6,588 bases of DNA. Origin: an uncultured Lachnospiraceae bacterium. Lineage in GTDB: Bacteria; Bacillota; Clostridia; Lachnospirales; Lachnospiraceae. Below are positions 1 through 4,723 of the stretch, in pieces (the first letter of the stretch is position 1; every line of letters starts with the position of its first letter). Under the pieces are notes generated by a model. The model saw nothing but the letters and a program-made list of their open reading frames with translations, was not told the origin of the DNA and searched no databases. The stretch spans positions 1 to 6,588 of the forward strand of contig CAJTLX010000089.1 in NCBI GenBank assembly GCA_910577165.1. Reading direction: 5' to 3'. The translations under genes and the position numbers were made by a program.

Positions 1-52
1 TGCATACGCGTAAATTTATAGTTAGTGTAATTTCGGCTTAAGTTGACGACAT
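1..52. other. Left flank of the CRISPR array, possible leader end
   Basis: This stretch precedes the first repeat and is moderately AT-rich. If the array continued to the left with a 35-nt spacer, the end of another repeat should lie at 1-17, but those bases do not match the repeat's 3' end. Since the repeats read left to right (ending in TTGAAAT), this side would be the leader side. I see no cas gene end and no clear promoter in these 52 bases, so calling it a leader is an inference from position only. Confidence 0.35.
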
Positions 53-151
53 TGCGCCCCCTGTGTGGGGGCGTGGGTTGAAATATCTCGGGGTCTAGCG
101 ATGTAGCGTACAAAAGTACGTCGCCCCCTGTGTGGGGGCGTGGGTTGAAAT
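53..151 (+). CRISPR. Minimal type I-C-like CRISPR array: two repeats, one spacer
   Basis: Two 32-nt repeats lie at 53-84 and 120-151. They are identical over their last 30 bases and differ only in the first two (TG versus GT). Each can fold into a 7-bp GC stem (CGCCCCC with GGGGGCG) around a TGTGT loop, followed by a tail ending GGGTTGAAAT. Length, stem and tail match type I-C repeats, whose crRNAs are cut by Cas5. The single spacer is 35 nt (85-119), a normal length for I-C. Repeat orientation implies transcription left to right. No further repeat is found at the expected distance on either side, and no cas gene is present, so this may be a remnant, a new array, or the end of a locus whose cas genes lie to the left. 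Confidence 0.88.
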
Positions 152-492
152 TAATATAGTGAATTCGATTAGTCGCATTCAAGAAGATAACATTTTTACG
201 GACTTTCGCCATTTCTTACAGAGAAAAGAGTTTGTCAAAAAAACGGAAAAATTGGCATTCGTCCTGTTTTTATTCATCCTTGGAAAGAAAAGTGTACTTT
301 ATTCCTTTGTATGAAAGCTCCAAAAAAATTTCGTTTAATGAGGAACAGAGTACAGATAAAACCATACCTATATATAGGAAGGAAAATTATTCTTCATTGA
401 TTAGAACATTGAAAGACTATATTTTATTAGAAATTAAAAATTCTCAAAAATTGTAAAGTGGTGTGTTATGGATTAATTCTTGTTGTAATTGT
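152..492. other. AT-rich stretch without a defensible gene
   Basis: About 340 bases separate the CRISPR array from the end of the minus-strand DedA gene. Short open frames exist on the plus strand, for example one of 74 codons at 232-456 that would start with TTG. None has a convincing ribosome site or a product I recognise, and their Lys/Ser/Ile/Asn-rich composition is what AT-rich non-coding DNA gives. It could be a decayed gene or array trailer DNA. I see no strong hairpin-plus-T-run terminator for the DedA gene here. Confidence 0.5.
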
Positions 493-1125
493 TTAGTCCT
501 TTGGGGGTGTAGATGGTCGTTTTTCATAAATAGATGTAGAGTGAGATTTCCTCATCTTCCCACCAATCAAAACCAACAACAAAATTGCCAGCACTGGCAG
601 CAAAATATTCTTGTATCTTGTATACCAGCTCGTTACCACTGGCCAGTTATCCTGTAAAAAATACCCCAGTCCGCACAGCAGGGCATTCCAGAAAAAAATC
701 CCAACAAAGGAATATCCAAGATAGGTCAGGAGCGGCAGGCGCAATGCCCCGGCGACAAAGCCCAAATAAGTGCGGCAGAGTGGGATAAAGCGTCCAAGCA
801 GAACGATCTGCGCTCCCTTTTTTTGGAAATATGTATAAGAAGTTTCTAGTCCGTGGCGGGTTCCCGGAAAACGCTTCATAATTTTCTCAAGCAGCGGGTT
901 TCCGCCCAGCCTTCCAATCCCATAACAGAGCGTGGTGCCAACTAGACCAGCGATAGCGGAGAGCAATACTAAAAGAGGATAAAAAATGCCCTGTCTTGCT
1001 GCGAGTGCGCCACAAAACGGCAGGACGATTTCAGAGGAAACCGGAAAACAGGCATATTCAAGCAAGATAAAAAGCAGCATGGCAGGCATTCCATAGGTGT
1101 TAAGAAAAGAAAAGAACCAGTTCAT
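493..1125 (-). CDS. DedA/SNARE-associated family integral membrane protein
   Basis: This 210-residue polytopic membrane protein belongs to the DedA (VTT/SNARE-associated) family. Members move lipid carriers across the cytoplasmic membrane; some in Firmicutes recycle undecaprenyl phosphate and others move phosphatidylethanolamine. Visible hallmarks are the N-terminal re-entrant region with conserved acids (E23 and E32 in FPVSSEIVLP) and the family signature GRFIPLCR at 111-118 followed by AGALRLP, where R112, P115 and R118 are the usual key residues. Hydrophobic segments lie at about 48-71, 133-157 and 172-189, and a polar 20-residue tail ends the protein. Full length is normal for the family. 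The ATG is preceded on the minus strand by AAGGA, about 7 nt away. It is transcribed alone and divergently from the His-rich gene. The family is certain; the lipid substrate cannot be read from the sequence. Confidence 0.93.
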   Translation of the reverse strand: MNWFFSFLNTYGMPAMLLFILLEYACFPVSSEIVLPFCGALAARQGIFYPLLVLLSAIAGLVGTTLCYGIGRLGGNPLLEKIMKRFPGTRHGLETSYTYFQKKGAQIVLLGRFIPLCRTYLGFVAGALRLPLLTYLGYSFVGIFFWNALLCGLGYFLQDNWPVVTSWYTRYKNILLPVLAILLLVLIGGKMRKSHSTSIYEKRPSTPPKD

Positions 1126-1181
1126 AAAGTCCTTATCTGTGCTATCAAAGAATTGCAGAATTCCTTTTTATTTATAATTTT

Positions 1182-1210
1182 ATGATAGCGCGAAAATTTT
1201 CTTACGATAA
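1182..1210 (-). promoter_or_regulatory. Candidate sigma-A-type promoter for the DedA gene
   Basis: Read on the minus strand, TTATCG (plus-strand 1205-1210) and TATCAT (1182-1187) are separated by 17 bp. The -10 box matches consensus at five of six positions and the -35 at three. The distance leaves a leader of about 50 nt before the ATG at 1125. The region is very AT-rich, so chance matches are common. Confidence 0.33.
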
Positions 1211-1306
1211 AGTATGAGAAATCGGATAAAAATATTCCTGAAAAACAGTGCGAAAAGTTTTAACGAAAAATAAATTTAAAATTTTTTTTTCAAATTGATG
1301 AAAGGA

Positions 1307-1334
1307 TTTCCAATATTGAAACGTATTGTATATA
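1307..1334 (+). promoter_or_regulatory. Weak candidate promoter for the His-rich/sigma/anti-sigma genes
   Basis: TTTCCA (1307-1312) and TATATA (1329-1334) are 16 bp apart, downstream of A- and T-tracts at about 1264-1290 that could act as an UP-like element. Each hexamer matches four of six consensus positions. An ECF-style -35 motif, TGAAAC, overlaps at 1317-1322, but no CGTC-type -10 follows at 15-17 bp. Some promoter must lie between 1126 and 1406; this exact choice is tentative. Confidence 0.25.
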
Positions 1335-1354
1335 GAAGAACTTAAAATTATCAC

Positions 1355-1386
1355 TCTGCCCTTGGCAGATTGCCCTGGATAGGCAA
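1355..1386 (+). other. Two adjacent small hairpins in the leader of the His-rich gene
   Basis: TCTGCC-CTT-GGCAGA (1355-1369) forms a 6-bp stem with a 3-nt loop. It is followed immediately by TTGCC-CTGGATA-GGCAA (1370-1386), a 5-bp stem with a 7-nt loop. The inner arms can pair with each other instead (GGCA 1364-1367 with TGCC 1371-1374), so the two layouts exclude one another. They end about eight bases before the ribosome site. They lack a T-run and are not an obvious terminator; no known riboswitch class is recognised. Confidence 0.4.
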
Positions 1387-1406
1387 AGAAAGAGAGGAAT
1401 TTAGAC

Positions 1407-1757
1407 ATGAAAAAGAAAAAAGTAATCCTGGCACTGACACTTGCGGCAGCACTTGCTGCTGGCACCTCATCCATGGATGTGTGGGCACATGGCGGACATC
1501 ACAGAACGAGAACTACGTATGAACTCTGCGATGTGGAGGATTGCCATACTGTTGGGTTGCACAGGCACGATGGCACTTATTACTGCGGACATTTCATCGG
1601 GGATGGGCATGATTATCATGAGGAATGTACGGTGGAAGGCTGCCTGTATGTAGGGGAGCATGAGCATGATGGGGTGATCTGTCTGCCTTGTGCAGAAAAC
1701 CACACATCAACGACCACGAGCTGCCATTCTTCCCGCAGAAGAGGACATTGCCATTAA
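1407..1757 (+). CDS. Secreted His/Cys-rich protein with internal duplication, possibly metal-binding
   Basis: This 116-residue protein has a clear Sec signal peptide: KKKK, then a hydrophobic core at residues 6-19, and a likely signal peptidase I site after VWA (25-27). The mature part of about 89 residues holds 15 His and 9 Cys. It contains two copies of one unit, C-x4-C-x3-VG-x-H-x-H-DG followed by another Cys, at residues 41-60 and 74-92; the linker has GDGHDYH. No lipobox or LPXTG anchor is seen, so it should be released or loosely held at the surface. The residues suit binding of Zn, Ni or Cu, or disulfides, but no function is established. The ATG has AGAGAGGA about 8 nt upstream. It sits 64 nt ahead of the sigma gene on the same strand with no terminator between them, so it is probably co-transcribed. 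I do not recognise a named family. Confidence 0.82.
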   Translation: MKKKKVILALTLAAALAAGTSSMDVWAHGGHHRTRTTYELCDVEDCHTVGLHRHDGTYYCGHFIGDGHDYHEECTVEGCLYVGEHEHDGVICLPCAENHTSTTTSCHSSRRRGHCH

Positions 1758-1821
1758 ATGGACGCGGGCACTAGACTGCTAAGGGCACACCGTGAGAGGA
1801 AAGAGAAGGATTGAGAAAAAT

Positions 1822-2307
1822 ATGAGAACGGAGGAAGAAGCAGATCGAGCCGTCAATCTTTATGCGGATTTGGTTCGGCGTATATGTTTTGTACATCTGA
1901 AAAAACAGGAAGATGTGGAGGATGCATTTCAGGAAGTATTCTTAAAATACATCCTTCACGAAGAAATTTTTGAGAGCCATGCCCATGAAAAGGCATGGCT
2001 TATTCGGGTTACAATCAATGTTTGTAAGGATATGCTGCGCAATCCGTTTTGCAGGAGAGTTTCCTCGTTTGAAGATATTGATTACGAGCCGTTTTACATA
2101 CAAAAGGAAGAGGGCGAACTGCTTGGCTGCATTTTGGAAATGCCGCAGAAGTATCGGGATGTCCTCTATCTGTTTTATTATGAAGGTTATTCTGCTGTTG
2201 AGATTGCAGATATTATGCATCGAAAGGAAAATACAATATATACATGGCTTGGGCGAGCGAGAAAGATGTTAAAAGAGAAGCTGGGAGGTGATTTTTTTGA
2301 ATCGTAA
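1822..2307 (+). CDS. ECF-type RNA polymerase sigma factor
   Basis: This 161-residue sigma-70 family protein has the two-domain ECF plan. Region 2 spans about residues 9-74 and includes DVEDAFQEVFLKYI, the core-binding and -10 part, then HEKAWLIRVTINVCKDMLR. Region 4 spans about 100-155, with the helix-turn-helix YSAVEIADIMHRKENTIYTW that reads the -35 element. It should direct RNA polymerase to a small regulon when freed from the anti-sigma factor encoded next. The start chosen is ATG 1822, with AAGGA 11 nt upstream. An in-frame GTG at 1792, preceded by AAGGG, would add 10 basic residues and cannot be excluded. The stop overlaps the anti-sigma start by 11 bp, the usual coupling for such pairs. 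I cannot assign a numbered ECF group without a profile search. Confidence 0.9.
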   Translation: MRTEEEADRAVNLYADLVRRICFVHLKKQEDVEDAFQEVFLKYILHEEIFESHAHEKAWLIRVTINVCKDMLRNPFCRRVSSFEDIDYEPFYIQKEEGELLGCILEMPQKYRDVLYLFYYEGYSAVEIADIMHRKENTIYTWLGRARKMLKEKLGGDFFES

Positions 2308-3160
2308 AGCATTTGGAGTTTTTGAAAAAATCTGTGCTGAGGAAGATTTAAAGCAGAAAACAACCAGCTATTTGAGGGAAGAAATTGAAAGAAGAGCCAG
2401 GAGGAAAAAGTTTTTGTGGCTGAGAAGAGCAACGCGCTTTGCTTGCCTTATCGTACTTTTTCTTTGTGTGGTGCTTTTTTGCCGGGAGTATACCACTCCG
2501 GTTGCATATATTGATTTTGATGTAAATCCGTCCGTTGAATTTCGGATAAACCGCTTTGGAAAGGTGATTACTTCCCATGCGTACAATGATGATGGCGAGG
2601 AAATTCTCGCATATGTGAATGTAAATTATTTATCTTATTCCGAAGCGGTAAAGCGTTTGCTTGACGTGATGGGTGAGGAGGGGTATTTGGGGCGGGACGC
2701 GCTTTTATGTGTTACCGTTCAGACCAATGAACCTTCCAGAGAGAATCTTATGATACAGAGCTTAAAGGAGATTGTAAGGGAGAGTAAGAGGGATGGTGGA
2801 TACGATATTTTGGCGGATATCTATGCGGTTACGGAGGAAGTTAAGCACTGCGCCACAGAAGTTGAGCTCTCCCCCGCAAAATATCTTGCGATTGAGGGAC
2901 TGATCGAGGTAGATCCAGAGGCTAGTTTTGAAGCGTGCAGATGGCATTCTGTACATGAACTGCGGGAGATGGCGAGAGAGAAATGTAAGGAGGAAAAGGA
3001 TCATTACGGAATACAAGAGTGGTCAGAAGAAACGAATCTTAATGGAAATGAGCAGGAGAAACAGGATAATTTGGTAGAGCCGCCAGAGCAGAAGGATACT
3101 GACTTGCCAAATGATCATGATCCCCACGGACATGGATGGGGGTATCATCATGGGAGTTAA
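2297..3160 (+). CDS. Transmembrane anti-sigma factor with RsgI-like extracytoplasmic domain and His-rich tail
   Basis: This 287-residue, single-span membrane protein probably holds the upstream sigma factor inactive. Residues 1-44 are cytoplasmic, short, helical and charged. A membrane helix spans about 48-64. The outside domain begins with YIDFDVNPSVEF (71-82), the conserved start of the periplasmic domain of clostridial RsgI anti-sigma factors, where the Asn-Pro bond (here N77-P78) is a known autoproteolysis site. A second family-typical block, SPAKYLAIEGL with DPEASFE, lies at about 192-211. A charged linker follows, then a tail with H274, H277, H279, H284 and H285. It lacks the usual RsgI N-terminal domain. 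The start chosen is TTG 2297, because GGGAGGTG at 2283-2290 is a strong ribosome site 6 nt upstream. A GTG at 2288 lies inside that site and would add three residues. Anti-sigma identity rests on architecture and gene order. Confidence 0.85.
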   Translation: MNRKAFGVFEKICAEEDLKQKTTSYLREEIERRARRKKFLWLRRATRFACLIVLFLCVVLFCREYTTPVAYIDFDVNPSVEFRINRFGKVITSHAYNDDGEEILAYVNVNYLSYSEAVKRLLDVMGEEGYLGRDALLCVTVQTNEPSRENLMIQSLKEIVRESKRDGGYDILADIYAVTEEVKHCATEVELSPAKYLAIEGLIEVDPEASFEACRWHSVHELREMAREKCKEEKDHYGIQEWSEETNLNGNEQEKQDNLVEPPEQKDTDLPNDHDPHGHGWGYHHGS

Positions 3161-3227
3161 TATACTTTGGCGAACAGTGCGCGTTCCTCTAGAATATTGT
3201 AAAAATGCAGAAATATTGATCGTGTAC

Positions 3228-3256
3228 TTGACAATACTCGTATAATTGTATACAAT
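3228..3256 (+). promoter_or_regulatory. Strong sigma-A promoter of the citrate synthase/IDH/GntR operon
   Basis: A perfect -35 TTGACA (3228-3233) and a -10 TACAAT (3251-3256, five of six) are separated by the ideal 17 bp. Transcription would start near 3263, giving a leader of about 29 nt to the ATG at 3292. A TATAAT at 3241-3246 is too close to the -35 to serve with it. This is the best promoter match in the window. Confidence 0.85.
3245..3256. promoter_or_regulatory. Perfect 12-bp palindrome over the -10 box, likely GntR operator
   Basis: ATTGTATACAAT is fully self-complementary and contains the whole -10 hexamer. Its core TGTA/TACA fits the general GntR-family operator pattern of GT and AC half-sites around a short centre. 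A protein bound here would block RNA polymerase. The operon's own third gene encodes a GntR/FCD regulator, the obvious candidate. Binding by that protein is inferred. Confidence 0.6.
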
Positions 3257-3291
3257 AGAGCGAGCAAGAAGGAACTATGGAGGATGCTAAT

Positions 3292-4704
3292 ATGCAAAAC
3301 CGCAAAGTCTACATGAACCGTCACAACAATCTGCTCTCCTTAGAGGAGCATATTTATGAGCTGGTCGATGTGAAGGAACCAAATGTTTTCCGCAATCTTT
3401 TCCCGTATGATGAGGTACCAAAGATTGCGTTTAACGACCGCATTGTGCCGCATAATATGCCGGAGGAGATCTGGATTACGGACACGACGTTCCGCGATGG
3501 GCAGCAGTCCCGCGCGCCGTACACGACTGAACAGATTGTGACAATTTTTGATTATCTGCATCGCCTTGGAGGGGAGAATGGCATTATCCGGCAGAGTGAA
3601 TTTTTCCTTTACAGTAAAAAAGATCGCGATGCTGTCTATAAATGTATGGAGAGAGACTACGAGTTTCCAGAAGTGACTTCCTGGATTCGCGCCAACAAAA
3701 AAGATTTTGAGCTGGTAAAAGAGATTGGGATGAAGGAGACCGGGATCTTGGTCAGCTGCTCCGACTATCATATTTTTTATAAAATGAAAATGACCAGAAG
3801 TCAGGCGATGAATCACTATCTGAGTGTGGTGCGTGAATGTTTGGAAACTGGTGTTGCGCCGCGTTGTCATCTGGAAGATATCACGCGCTCGGATATCCAT
3901 GGCTTTGTCATTCCGTTTTGCTCTGAGTTAATGAAGCTTGGCGCGGAGTACGGGATTCCGGTTAAGGTGCGCGCCTGTGATACGATGGGATACGGGGTAA
4001 ATTTTTCGGGCGCAGTGATCCCCCGCTCCGTACAGGGCATTATCTACGCGCTAAATACACACGCGGGCGTTCCGGCAGAACTTTTGGAATGGCATGGGCA
4101 CAATGATTTTTACAAGGCGGTGACAAATTCAACCACTGCTTGGCTCTACGGTGCAAGTGGAGTGAACTGCTCACTCTTTGGCATTGGCGAGCGCACTGGA
4201 AATACACCGCTTGAGGCAATGGTATTTGAGTATGCACAGTTAAAGGGAACACTTGATGGCATGGATACCACGGTGATCACGGAACTGGCAGAGTACTACA
4301 AAAAGGAAATTGGCTATAATATTCCGCACCGCACACCATTTGTCGGCAAGAATTTCAATGTGACCCGCGCTGGAATCCATGCGGATGGTCTTTTGAAAAA
4401 TGAGGAGATCTATAATATATTTGATACGGAGAAATTTTTAAATCGTCCAGTATTAGTATCGGTTTCCAATACTTCTGGACTTGCTGGAATTGCGCACTGG
4501 ATCAATACCTTTTATCATTTAAGGGGCGAGGCGGCACTTGATAAGAGTCATCCGCTTATTTCCTGCATCAAGGAGCTTGTGGATAGGGAGTATGAGGAGG
4601 GGCGTATTACCGTGATGACGGACGCAGAGTTAGTTGCGATTATTGAGGCAAATAAAGTGCGTTGTGGAATTGATCTGCCGACAGTGGACGTGGATACAAT
4701 CTAA
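3292..4704 (+). CDS. Probable Re-citrate synthase (homocitrate/isopropylmalate synthase-like fold)
   Basis: This 470-residue enzyme of the DRE-TIM metallolyase superfamily likely condenses acetyl-CoA and oxaloacetate to citrate (EC 2.3.3.3), as Re-citrate synthase does in Clostridium kluyveri. The TIM barrel carries the catalytic and metal motifs TDTTFRDGQQ (63-72, with R68 and D69), RCHLEDITR (191-199), EWHGHNDF (266-273, with metal ligands H268 and H270), GIGERTGN (297-304) and GIHADGL (361-367). The long N-terminal part before the barrel and blocks such as EFFLYSKKDR and SCSDYHIF are, as I recall, characteristic of Re-citrate synthases rather than LeuA; the C-terminal leucine-regulatory domain of LeuA is absent. 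The start is ATG 3292 with GGAGG 8 nt upstream; an in-frame ATG at 3277 lies ahead of that site and leaves only a 14-nt leader. Isocitrate dehydrogenase follows 19 nt later, supporting citrate as product. Homocitrate synthase is the main alternative. Confidence 0.82.
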   Translation: MQNRKVYMNRHNNLLSLEEHIYELVDVKEPNVFRNLFPYDEVPKIAFNDRIVPHNMPEEIWITDTTFRDGQQSRAPYTTEQIVTIFDYLHRLGGENGIIRQSEFFLYSKKDRDAVYKCMERDYEFPEVTSWIRANKKDFELVKEIGMKETGILVSCSDYHIFYKMKMTRSQAMNHYLSVVRECLETGVAPRCHLEDITRSDIHGFVIPFCSELMKLGAEYGIPVKVRACDTMGYGVNFSGAVIPRSVQGIIYALNTHAGVPAELLEWHGHNDFYKAVTNSTTAWLYGASGVNCSLFGIGERTGNTPLEAMVFEYAQLKGTLDGMDTTVITELAEYYKKEIGYNIPHRTPFVGKNFNVTRAGIHADGLLKNEEIYNIFDTEKFLNRPVLVSVSNTSGLAGIAHWINTFYHLRGEAALDKSHPLISCIKELVDREYEEGRITVMTDAELVAIIEANKVRCGIDLPTVDVDTI

Positions 4705-4723
4705 TAAATAAGGGAGGACAATT

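Noticed and set aside
107..120. Small palindrome CGTAC-AAAA-GTACG at the end of the spacer
   Set aside because: It is only 5 bp and most likely chance within the captured spacer sequence plus the first repeat base.
132..314. An open frame starting inside the second CRISPR repeat
   Set aside because: The GTG start lies in the repeat, there is no ribosome site, and the product is not recognisable.
232..456. A 74-codon plus-strand open frame with a TTG start
   Set aside because: There is no good ribosome site and no recognisable domain, and the Lys/Ser/Ile-rich composition is as expected from AT-rich DNA. It is mentioned only as part of the gene-free stretch.
1188..1261. Near repeats of GCGAAAA-TTTT at 1189-1200 and 1250-1261
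   Set aside because: They are short, AT-rich and imperfect; in such DNA this is expected by chance.
1281..1290. Run of nine T bases that could be a terminator
   Set aside because: No GC-rich hairpin precedes it, and no plus-strand gene ends upstream. It more likely belongs to AT-rich promoter DNA.
1325..1336. ATTGTATATAGA, resembling the palindrome at 3245-3256
   Set aside because: Three of twelve bases differ and the symmetry is lost, so a shared operator is not supported.
2762..3016. Minus-strand open frames across the sigma, anti-sigma, citrate synthase, icd and gntR genes
   Set aside because: They lie opposite well-supported genes, lack ribosome sites and match no family I recognise; they are coding shadows.
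3169..3190. GAAC...GTTC inverted repeat after the anti-sigma gene as a terminator
   Set aside because: The stem is only about four base pairs and no T-run follows.
3202..3216. CodY-box-like sequence upstream of the citrate synthase promoter
   Set aside because: About five of fifteen positions differ from the consensus. That is too weak in AT-rich DNA to call without evidence from relatives.
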